A stretch of DNA of 7,248 nt, from positions 1-7,248 of the forward strand of contig JAJZVE010000227.1 in assembly GCA_021845835.1 (NCBI GenBank), read 5' to 3'. Origin of the DNA: Pseudomonadota bacterium. Its GTDB lineage: Bacteria > Pseudomonadota > Alphaproteobacteria > Acetobacterales > Acetobacteraceae. The translations under genes and the position numbers were made by a program. How positions within the stretch are numbered: position 1 is the first letter of the stretch; each line of letters starts with the position of its first letter. The notes beneath the pieces were generated by a model, which worked only from the letters and a program-made list of their open reading frames with translations, did no database searches and had not been told where the DNA came from. This document shows positions 1 to 5,421 of the stretch, piece after piece.

Positions 1-78
1 CTCCCAGGTCCAGGCCAGCCCGTCGGTGCTGCCGGCGCTGCGCGCGAAGCCGGTCATGGAGGCGAGGGGAGAGGTCAT
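1..78 (-). CDS. yicC: YicC/YloC-family protein (endoribonuclease family), N-terminal fragment
   Basis: The reverse strand from position 78 to the left edge is open for exactly 26 codons, and the gene continues beyond the window. The peptide begins MTSPLASMTGFARS and ends LAWTWE. The block SMTGFAR followed about ten residues later by a W-x-W-E stretch is the typical N-terminus of YicC/YloC proteins, whose E. coli member has been described as an endoribonuclease. The ATG at 78 is preceded, ten bases away, by a weak AGGA (reverse complement of 89-92). A second in-frame ATG at 57 would start directly at MTGFAR and is a possible alternative. The gene is divergent from the hydrolase gene at 215. 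Only the N-terminal motif is visible, so the family call rests on about 20 residues. Confidence 0.72.
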   Translation of the reverse strand, partial: MTSPLASMTGFARSAGSTDGLAWTWE

Positions 79-214
79 GCGGCGTCTGTCCTGCGAACCG
101 GCCGATCTTCTAGCAGCGGCGCGCGCTGGCCGGAAACCGCCGCGCCGGCGCATCCGGCTTGCCGGCACCGGCCACTGGTTTAAATGGAACGCATCGAAAC
201 GGAGGATACGGACC
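79..214. promoter_or_regulatory. Divergent intergenic region between yicC and the MBL hydrolase
   Basis: This 136-base spacer separates two divergent genes and must hold their promoters. For the plus-strand gene, a TTGCCG at 159-164 lies upstream of an AT-rich TTTAAAT at 179-185, the only such patch nearby. Depending on which hexamer is read as the -10, the spacer is 14 to 16 bases, which is short of ideal. For the minus-strand gene, TAGAAG (reverse complement of 107-112) could be a -10, but no good -35 is seen. An open frame runs through this region from position 26 on the plus strand, but its codons look non-coding and it would overlap yicC. Confidence 0.3.
201..205 (+). promoter_or_regulatory. 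Ribosome binding site fixing the hydrolase start at 215
   Basis: GGAGG lies nine bases before the ATG at 215. It is the only strong Shine-Dalgarno match near the 5' end of this reading frame, and it decides against the much earlier ATG at position 26, which would add 63 arginine-rich residues unlike the family. Confidence 0.7.
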
Positions 215-1105
215 ATGACGCAGGCCAATCCCGGCCTACATCACCTGCTGGTCGGCGACGTGCTGGTGACGGCGCTGAACGACGGCCAGTTCGAGGCCTC
301 GACCAGGTTCGTCGTCGGCGTGCCGGAAGCGGACTGCGAGACCCTGCTGCGCGACAGCTTCCGCCCGCTGCCGCCGCGCATTACCGTCAGCTGTTTCCTG
401 CTGCGCTTCGCCGGCCGGCACGTGCTGGTGGATAGCGGCGCGGGCGGCGCCTATGGCGGCGTGCTGGGGCACGCGCGGACGCGGCTGGCGGCGCTGGGCG
501 TGGCGCCGTCCGCCATCGACACGGTGCTGGTCACGCACGCCCATGTGGACCACGTCCACGGGCTGCTGGACGCCGACGGCCGCGCCGCCTACCCGAATGC
601 GCAGCTGGTGGTGAACGGCGCCGAGACCGCGTTCTGGCTCAACGAGGAGAACGCCGCCCAGGCCCCCGACCGGGCCCGCGATTCCTTCGCCATCGCCCGC
701 CGCGCGCTCGCCCCGTATCGCGACCGCACGCGCACGCTCGCCGACGGGGCCGAGGCGCTGCCCGGCATCAGCGCCCGCCACCTGCCTGGCCACACCCCCG
801 GCCACACCGGCTGGCTGATCGCCTCCGGCGGCGAGTCGCTGCTGATCTGGGGCGACGTCGTGCATCTGCCCGGCATCCAGTTCGCCCGGCCGGAGGCGGG
901 CCTCGCGTTCGACACCGATGCGGAGCAGGCGCGCCGCACCCGCGCCGACGCCTTCGACATGGTGGCGAGCGAGCGGATGCTGGTCGCCGGCATGCACCTC
1001 GATTTCCCCACGTTCGGCCATCTGGTGCGGCGCGGCGCCGGCTATGCGTTCGAGCCGGTGATCTGGGCACCGACCGAAGCGGGGCCGTACGCCGCCGCGG
1101 CCTGA
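215..1105 (+). CDS. MBL-fold metallo-hydrolase, methyl-parathion-hydrolase/AidC-like clade
   Basis: The product is 296 residues long with no signal peptide, so it is probably cytoplasmic. It shows the complete binuclear zinc set of the metallo-beta-lactamase superfamily: HAHVDH (H108, H110, D112, H113), a second His in PGHTPGH (H193), the bridging Asp in WGDVVH (D214), and a final His in MHLDFP (H261). The stretch from WGDVVH through FDTD (residues 232-235), an Arg-rich helix, and HLDFPTFGHL followed by an aromatic G-Y-x-F-x-P end is the layout of methyl parathion hydrolase and the AidC-type lactonases. Members hydrolyse lactones or organophosphate and other esters; the native substrate here cannot be read from the sequence. 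The start was chosen by the GGAGG at 201-205. It is divergent from yicC and convergent with the MFS gene, 25 bases away, so it is probably monocistronic. Confidence 0.9.
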   Translation: MTQANPGLHHLLVGDVLVTALNDGQFEASTRFVVGVPEADCETLLRDSFRPLPPRITVSCFLLRFAGRHVLVDSGAGGAYGGVLGHARTRLAALGVAPSAIDTVLVTHAHVDHVHGLLDADGRAAYPNAQLVVNGAETAFWLNEENAAQAPDRARDSFAIARRALAPYRDRTRTLADGAEALPGISARHLPGHTPGHTGWLIASGGESLLIWGDVVHLPGIQFARPEAGLAFDTDAEQARRTRADAFDMVASERMLVAGMHLDFPTFGHLVRRGAGYAFEPVIWAPTEAGPYAAAA

Positions 1106-1126
1106 ACGCTGCCGCCCGGCGGGTTC
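1104..1126. terminator. Possible weak hairpin between convergent genes
   Basis: The 25 bases between the two convergent stop codons contain an imperfect inverted repeat. CCGC (1112-1115) pairs with GCGG (1119-1122) around a 3-base loop, extended after an unpaired GCTG by GAAC (1104-1107) pairing with GTTC (1123-1126). There is no T-tract on either side, so it is not a classic intrinsic terminator. In DNA this GC-rich, short repeats of this kind arise by chance. Confidence 0.22.
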
Positions 1127-1130
1127 GCGG

Positions 1131-2303
1131 TCAGCCGGCGCGCGGCGCCGCGCGCTCCCGGAACGTCAGGAACGCCGCCGCCGCCATTGCGGCGATGGCG
1201 GCGCACACCACCGCGACGCAGCCGGGCCAGCCGGCACGGTGCCACACCGGCGCCGGCAGCACCGCACCCAGCGCGCCGCCGACGTAATAGACGGCGACAT
1301 AGAAGCCGACCGCGCTGGACCGTGCGCGCTGCACGGCGACGCCGATATAGCCGAGCGCCAGCGCCTGCGCGACGAACAGGGCGGCGCAGGCGATCGCCAG
1401 GCCGAGCACGATCACCGGCAGCGACGAGGGCAGCGTCAGCAATTCGCCCGCCGCCGCGATGCCGGCCGCCAGCACCGCGGTGCGCGCGCGGCCCACGCGC
1501 ACCGCCGCGCGCGTCGCCAGCGGGGTCGTCACCACGCCGAGCAGATAGACCGCGAACACCGAGCCGAGCGTGCCCGGCGACAGTCCGAACGGCGGCGCAG
1601 CGAGGCGCAGGTTGACGAAGGTGAAGGTGGCGACGACGCTGAACAGCATGCCGGCGCCGACCGCGCAGCACCCCCACAGGCGCGGATTGCCGGCATGCTC
1701 GCGCCAGCCGCGCAGCATCGCCCGCACGCCGCCGCGCTCCGGACGGAAATTCTGCTCCGGCGGCAGGGTCAGCGCGATCACCGCGGCGCCCAGCGCGGTG
1801 GCGACGGCGACCGCGGCGAAGCCGACGCGCCAGCCGCCGAAGTCGGCGGCGATGCCGGTAATGAAACGGCCGGCGAACCCGCCCGCGACCGTTCCGCCGG
1901 CATAGACGCCGGCGACCTGGATGGCTTCGGTTCCGGTGCACTCGTCGCCGATATAGGCGACCGTCACCGTGAACACGAACGGCAGCAGCAGTCCCTGCAG
2001 GAACCGCCAGGCAAGCAGGGCGGCGAAGCTGTGCGTCGTCGCCACCATCAGCGTCGGCGCGACCACCAGCATGGCGGCGCCGACGATCAGCCGCTTGCGA
2101 CCCAGCCGGTCGGAGATGGCGCCGGCGAACGGCGCCACCAGCGCGATCGCGACCAGCGAGGCGGTGATCGTCAGGCCGGTCTGCGCCGGCGTCACGCCGA
2201 ACGCTTCGGCGAGCGCCGGCAGGATCGCCTGCGGCGTATAGAGGTTGATGAAGGTCGCGATCCCGGCCGCTGCCACTGCAATGGGCCGGCGCGGCAGCAT
2301 CAT
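1131..2303 (-). CDS. MFS transporter, YnfM-like (putative efflux permease)
   Basis: The 390-residue product is highly hydrophobic and fits 12 transmembrane helices, arranged as two sixes around a hydrophilic loop near residues 182-207. MFS motif A lies between helices 2 and 3: G61-A-I-S-D65-R-L-G68-R-K. The N-terminal stretch FINLYTPQAILP followed by FGVTPAQTGLTIT resembles the YnfM branch of inner-membrane exporters; the substrate is unknown. Two adjacent ATG codons (2303 and 2300) can start it. The first overlaps the mepA stop as ATGA, with no clear Shine-Dalgarno, which points to translational coupling to mepA. It is the last gene of the minus-strand run and ends 25 bases from the convergent hydrolase gene. 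The frame stays open far upstream (to about 3716) only because of base composition; that extension is antiparallel-free but overlaps mepA and the glycosyltransferase and is not real. Confidence 0.88.
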   Translation of the reverse strand: MMLPRRPIAVAAAGIATFINLYTPQAILPALAEAFGVTPAQTGLTITASLVAIALVAPFAGAISDRLGRKRLIVGAAMLVVAPTLMVATTHSFAALLAWRFLQGLLLPFVFTVTVAYIGDECTGTEAIQVAGVYAGGTVAGGFAGRFITGIAADFGGWRVGFAAVAVATALGAAVIALTLPPEQNFRPERGGVRAMLRGWREHAGNPRLWGCCAVGAGMLFSVVATFTFVNLRLAAPPFGLSPGTLGSVFAVYLLGVVTTPLATRAAVRVGRARTAVLAAGIAAAGELLTLPSSLPVIVLGLAIACAALFVAQALALGYIGVAVQRARSSAVGFYVAVYYVGGALGAVLPAPVWHRAGWPGCVAVVCAAIAAMAAAAFLTFRERAAPRAG

Positions 2304-3091
2304 TGGCCGAGCACCGCCCGGCACGCCGCCGGCAGCTCCGGCTGCGCCGCCGGCGGCGCCGGCGCCGTCGGACGGTCCATCTGCGCGAACCACCAGCCGA
2401 GGCTGGCGTCGCAGCCGTCGCCTTGCGGCGGCGGCGGTGCTTCCGCGCAGCGCGGCTGGCCGGTGGGGCAGCGCAGGCGGATATGCATGTGGCTCGCATG
2501 GCCCCACCACGGCCGGATCAGCCGCAGCCAGGCGCGGTCGCCCCGCACCGTCTGGCACAGCCGCTGCTTGATCGCGGGATGCACGAAGATGCGGTCCACG
2601 CCCGGCAGCGTCGCCGCCAGACGCAGCAGAAGCAGGTGCTCCGGCGTCCAGCGCGCGGGATCGACGTCGCGCCCGTCGGCGCGCACCAGGCTCGGCGGGC
2701 GCAGCGTCTCGCGGGCGGCGACCGGCAGGACGGGGTGCGGCGCGAGGTCGAGCCAGACATCCGCCTCCAGCCCGATCTGGTGCCCGGCATGCCCGCCGGC
2801 GAGCGGGCCGCCGTGCGGCGCGGACAGGTCGCCGACATAGAGATCGGGCAGTCCCGCCGCCTGCGCCCGCCGGCCCAGTTCGCGCAGCGCCGCGATCAGC
2901 GTCGGCGCGCCCCAGAACGCGCTCTGTCCGGCACGGATGGTCTGCAGGCCAGGGGCGGTGTCCGGCAGGCGCTCGGCGCCGACGATGCAGCCGGCGCTGG
3001 GTTGGCCGATGATCTCGACCGGCGGCGCCGCGGCGGCGAGCGGGAGCGCGAGCAGGATCGGGAGCAGCAGCAACGGGACGGCGCGGCGCAT
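2300..3091 (-). CDS. mepA: Penicillin-insensitive murein endopeptidase MepA
   Basis: The 263-residue product is a zinc endopeptidase of the LAS group that cleaves D-Ala-mesoDAP cross-links in peptidoglycan in the periplasm. Residues 1-22 form a signal peptide: MRR, a leucine-rich core, then an Ala-rich cleavage region before PPVEII. The zinc and active-site set is complete: GGHAGHQIGLEADVW gives H101, H104 and D111, and WWGHASHMHIR gives H198, H201 and H203. The H104/D111/H203 pattern and the 198/201/203 spacing match E. coli H113/D120/H211 and H206/H209/H211. Six cysteines (35, 179, 208, 215, 227, 257) have spacings consistent with the three disulfides known in E. coli MepA, as expected for an exported protein. 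No good Shine-Dalgarno precedes the ATG at 3091, but the signal peptide fits that start. It follows the glycosyltransferase by 30 bases and overlaps the MFS start by 4. Confidence 0.93.
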   Translation of the reverse strand: MRRAVPLLLLPILLALPLAAAAPPVEIIGQPSAGCIVGAERLPDTAPGLQTIRAGQSAFWGAPTLIAALRELGRRAQAAGLPDLYVGDLSAPHGGPLAGGHAGHQIGLEADVWLDLAPHPVLPVAARETLRPPSLVRADGRDVDPARWTPEHLLLLRLAATLPGVDRIFVHPAIKQRLCQTVRGDRAWLRLIRPWWGHASHMHIRLRCPTGQPRCAEAPPPPQGDGCDASLGWWFAQMDRPTAPAPPAAQPELPAACRAVLGQ

Positions 3092-3121
3092 GCCGCTTGC
3101 TGGCCCGCCGCGCCGCGCGCG

Positions 3122-4111
3122 TCAATACACCAGACGGCCCGCCGCCGGCATGGCAAGATAGGCGAGCCGGCGCAGCTCCTTGCGGGCGCGCGCCACCGAA
3201 TCGAGGATCATGCCGCAGGAGAACGACGCGAAGGACAGCAGCACCAGTCCGGTCGCCAGCACCGCGCTCGGCAGCCGCGGCACCAGGCCGGTGGCATGGA
3301 ACTCCGCCACCACCGGCAGGCCGACGGCAAGCCCGGCGAGCAGCAGCGCGAGGCCGATCCAGCTGAACGTCTGCAACGGCCGTTCCTGGCGCACCAGCAC
3401 CAGGATGGTGCGCAGGATCCGCGCACCGTCCGACCAGGTGCGCAGCTTGGAAAGGCTGCCGGTCGGGCGTTCCTTGTAGCGCGTCGGCACCTCGTCCACC
3501 GGCATGCCGAGTTCCAGCGCATGCACCGTCACCTCGGTCTCGATCTCGAACCCCGATGACAGCGCCGGAAAGGATTTCACGAAGCGGCGGCTGAAGGCGC
3601 GATAGCCGGACAGCATGTCGGAAACGCGCGCGCCGAACACCGAGCGGACGAGGCCGGTCAGCACGCGGTTGCCGAAGCGATGGCCGCGGCGATAGGCGGC
3701 GGCCTCGCCGCCGCACACGCGCCGGCCCGTCACCATGTCGAGGTTCTCGTCGAGCAGCCGCCGCACCATCTCGGGCGCCGCGGCGGCGTCGTAGGTGTCG
3801 TCGCCGTCCACCAGCACGTAGACGTCGGCGTCGATGTCGGCGAAGCCGCGGCGGATGACGTGGCCCTTGCCCTGCTGGGTCTCGCGCCGCACCACCGCCC
3901 CGGCCGCCCGCGCCGCCGCCACCGTGCCGTCGCGGGAATTGTTGTCATAGACGTAGATCGTGGCGCCCGGCAGGGCGGTGCGGAAATCCGCCACCACTTT
4001 CGGAATTGCCACCGCCTCGTTGTAGCAGGGGATCAGCACGGCGAGGCGCAGGCCGGCCCAGGGGACGGGCGAAGGGGCGAGGGCGCGGGCCTGGGCGAGC
4101 AGCGCATCCAT
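3122..4111 (-). CDS. Family 2 glycosyltransferase with two C-terminal membrane helices
   Basis: The 329-residue product begins with a GT-A nucleotide-sugar transferase domain (about residues 20-230): VLIPCYNEA near residue 25, YDNNSRDGT near 55, and the metal-binding DGDD at 102-105 in the context VDGDDTYD. MLSGYRAFSRRF (166-177) and SSGFEIETE (185-193) follow, as in GT2 proteins related to dolichol/undecaprenyl-phosphate sugar transferases. Two hydrophobic segments, about 249-271 and 281-303, would anchor it in the inner membrane with the catalytic domain in the cytoplasm. It sits 18 bases after the gtrA stop. GtrA-GtrB pairs load a sugar onto undecaprenyl phosphate and flip it, so that role is the likely one here; the sugar is not deducible. 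An AGGAG (4116-4120 on the reverse strand) lies only four bases before the ATG at 4111, a short but workable spacing. Confidence 0.9.
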   Translation of the reverse strand: MDALLAQARALAPSPVPWAGLRLAVLIPCYNEAVAIPKVVADFRTALPGATIYVYDNNSRDGTVAAARAAGAVVRRETQQGKGHVIRRGFADIDADVYVLVDGDDTYDAAAAPEMVRRLLDENLDMVTGRRVCGGEAAAYRRGHRFGNRVLTGLVRSVFGARVSDMLSGYRAFSRRFVKSFPALSSGFEIETEVTVHALELGMPVDEVPTRYKERPTGSLSKLRTWSDGARILRTILVLVRQERPLQTFSWIGLALLLAGLAVGLPVVAEFHATGLVPRLPSAVLATGLVLLSFASFSCGMILDSVARARKELRRLAYLAMPAAGRLVY

Positions 4112-4129
4112 GCCGCTCCTGTATCATCC

Positions 4130-4594
4130 TCAGCGAAAGACCAGCCGTCGCGACAGCGTGAAATTGGCAAACATTCCAGTGAGCGATCCCGCCGCGACCG
4201 CAATCACCGGGTTAGCAGTGCAGAGCGCCGATATAGTCACGAGGGTGAAATACGCGCCACGGTTGAGCACGAAGCCGATGCTGTTCGCGGCCAGGAACAT
4301 TGCCCATTGCCGGTGCAGCGCGCCGCTGCTCATGCCGCGGAAGGTCCAGACGCGGTTGAGCGCCCAGTTGGCGCTGGCGGCGACCAGAAACGACAGCAGC
4401 CCTGCGCCGTAGAGGCCGAGCACGCCGCGCGTGGCATAGACGACGGCGGTATCGACCACGAACCCGAACGTGCCGACGGTGCCGAAGCGCAGGAACTGCA
4501 TCAGCGTGGGCAGGAATTGGCTCGGCCGCATGGGCATGGCTTTAGCCGCGCGGCGGGACGCGGAAAAGGGCAAGGACGTTGACGAATTGATCAT
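4130..4594 (-). CDS. GtrA-family membrane protein (putative lipid-linked sugar flippase)
   Basis: The product is about 154 residues from the ATG at 4594. It has four hydrophobic helices in the GtrA arrangement: the first begins LRFGTVGTFGFVVD, the second ends NWALNRVWTF, and the fourth ends in NFTLSRRLVF just before the stop. Those N-W-x-L-N-R-x-W-T-F and N-F-x-x-S-R-x-x-V-F blocks are the family's signatures. GtrA proteins are thought to move undecaprenyl-phosphate-linked sugars across the inner membrane for O-antigen or cell-wall glycosylation. The start is uncertain: GTG at 4600, ATG at 4594, 4537 or 4531 are all in frame, and none has a convincing Shine-Dalgarno. The first 19 codons use more A/T-ending codons (AAT, TCA, TTT, GCT, AAA) than the core, favouring 4537 or 4531. 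It is the first gene of the minus-strand run. Confidence 0.87.
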   Translation of the reverse strand: MINSSTSLPFSASRRAAKAMPMRPSQFLPTLMQFLRFGTVGTFGFVVDTAVVYATRGVLGLYGAGLLSFLVAASANWALNRVWTFRGMSSGALHRQWAMFLAANSIGFVLNRGAYFTLVTISALCTANPVIAVAAGSLTGMFANFTLSRRLVFR

Positions 4595-4638
4595 CGGCAC
4601 CGCCGGTCAGGTCGCCGCGCACGGAACAGCAGCACGGC

Positions 4639-4667
4639 GTTATAGTCGTCTGGATATGGTGCGACCA
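4639..4667 (-). promoter_or_regulatory. Candidate promoter for the gtrA-led operon
   Basis: On the reverse strand, TATAAC (4644 to 4639) fits a -10 box, with TGGTCG (4667 to 4662) as a poor -35 at a 17-base spacing. It lies in the locally AT-richer part of the divergent spacer, about 45 bases before the ATG at 4594. The -35 matches the consensus at only three of six positions, so this is a suggestion. The same patch reads TATAGT (4641-4646) on the plus strand, where no -35 is evident. Confidence 0.25.
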
Positions 4668-4842
4668 TCTGGACACCGGACGGAAAGTCGCCATTCAGTT
4701 ACCGATGTTCCTGGATGCCGCCGGCGCGACGCGATGCCAGGGCGATCTGCGGCGATGGCGCCGCGACCGGCGCGATCTGTTCGGCCCGCGCCGGCTTGAC
4801 CGGGTTCGGCGCGGATGCGAACACTTGGCCGGGTGTAGGATC

Positions 4843-4852
4843 GGAGGGAGGG
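4843..4852 (+). promoter_or_regulatory. Strong ribosome binding site of the small subunit
   Basis: A purine run, GGAGGGAGGG, ends four bases before the ATG at 4857, with its first GGAGG nine bases upstream. It sets the start firmly. A similar G-rich run (5406-5413) precedes the large subunit at 5422, suggesting both subunits are translated efficiently from one message. Confidence 0.65.
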
Positions 4853-4856
4853 AAAC

Positions 4857-5354
4857 ATGCCTCAGGTAAGCCTGACCGTGAACGGCAAGGCGAGGTCGGT
4901 CGAGGTGGAGGCGCGGACGCTGCTGGTGGAGGTGCTGCGCGAGAAGCTCGGCCTGACCGGCACGCATGTCGGCTGCGATACCAGCCAGTGCGGCGCCTGC
5001 GTTGTGCATGTCGATGGCCAGGCCGTGAAGTCCTGCACCATGCTGGCGATGCAGGCCGACGGCAGCCACGTGACCACGATCGAGGGCGTGGCGGCGGCGG
5101 ACGGCACGCTGCATCCGATGCAGGAGATGTTCCGCGAGAATCACGCCCTGCAGTGCGGGTTCTGCACGCCGGGCATGGTGATGACGGCGATCGACATGGT
5201 GAACACGCATCCCGAGGGACTGAGCGAGGAACAGATCCGGCACGGCCTGGAAGGAAATCTGTGCCGCTGCACCGGCTATCATAACATCGTCAAGGCGATC
5301 GCCGCGGCGTGGCCGCTGATGCACGGCAAGACCGTGGCGGCGGCGGCGGACTAG
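4857..5354 (+). CDS. (2Fe-2S)-binding small subunit of a molybdenum hydroxylase (CoxS-like)
   Basis: The 165-residue product is the usual length for the iron-sulfur subunit of CO-dehydrogenase/xanthine-oxidase-family enzymes. It passes electrons from the molybdenum site in the large subunit towards FAD or another acceptor. The N-terminal half is a plant-type ferredoxin domain with [10 protein letters not shown] (C40, C45, C48) and C60. The C-terminal helical domain holds the second cluster: QCGFCTPGM (C100, C103) and the LCRCTGY block (C136, C138). All eight cysteine ligands are present, as is Q99, the conserved residue before C100 that in homologues contacts the cytosine dinucleotide of the cofactor. 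No Tat signal is seen, so it is probably cytoplasmic. It is followed 67 bases later by the large subunit on the same strand. The specific substrate cannot be told from this subunit. Confidence 0.94.
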   Translation: MPQVSLTVNGKARSVEVEARTLLVEVLREKLGLTGTHVGCDTSQCGACVVHVDGQAVKSCTMLAMQADGSHVTTIEGVAAADGTLHPMQEMFRENHALQCGFCTPGMVMTAIDMVNTHPEGLSEEQIRHGLEGNLCRCTGYHNIVKAIAAAWPLMHGKTVAAAAD

Positions 5355-5421
5355 CGGACAGCGACCGCGGCGCCGGGCGGGGCAGCGGGACAACCGACGC
5401 GCACAGGGGGGAGAAACGAAC

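Larger units (their letters stand above)
4595..4856. other. Divergent intergenic region between gtrA and the oxidoreductase genes
   Basis: About 260 bases separate two divergent transcription units. The left half (about 4620-4700) is noticeably less GC-rich than the rest of the window and is the natural place for promoters. A TTGACC at 4796-4801 could be a -35 for the plus-strand genes, but no matching -10 lies 16-18 bases downstream. A short reverse-strand open frame (4640-4858) has an arginine-rich product and no ribosome site, and is not called. No palindrome long enough to propose as an operator was found by eye. Confidence 0.4.

Noticed and set aside
26..214. N-terminal extension of the MBL hydrolase from an ATG at 26
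   Set aside because: It would overlap the yicC start, adds 63 arginine-rich residues unlike the family, and lacks a ribosome site, whereas GGAGG sits at the right distance before 215.
1239..3559. Long plus-strand open frames (1239-2840 and 2303-3559) opposite the MFS, mepA and GT genes
   Set aside because: Their products are low-complexity and rich in Arg, Ala, Gln and His with no domain; they are antisense shadows of recognised genes.
2304..3716. In-frame upstream extension of the MFS gene, making an 861-residue reading frame
   Set aside because: The extension is an Ala/Arg/Pro-rich alternative frame of mepA and the glycosyltransferase, both of which are fully recognisable in their own frames. 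High GC makes stop codons rare.
3680..4582. Plus-strand 300-codon open frame opposite the GT2 and gtrA genes
   Set aside because: The composition (His, Arg, Gly, Ala) and the absence of motifs mark it as an antisense shadow; both minus-strand genes have full family signatures.
4742..4779. Direct repeat GCGATCTG (4742-4749 and 4772-4779) as a possible operator
   Set aside because: Eight bases in a GC-rich region, with no symmetry and no recognisable regulator gene nearby, is compatible with chance.
4796..4841. Promoter made of TTGACC (4796-4801) and TAGGAT (4836-4841) before the small subunit
   Set aside because: The spacing is about 34 bases, far too long for a sigma-70-type promoter, and TAGGAT runs into the ribosome site region.
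4640..4858. Short reverse-strand open frame in the divergent spacer
   Set aside because: It is arginine-rich, has no Shine-Dalgarno, and its start overlaps the small-subunit start and ribosome site.
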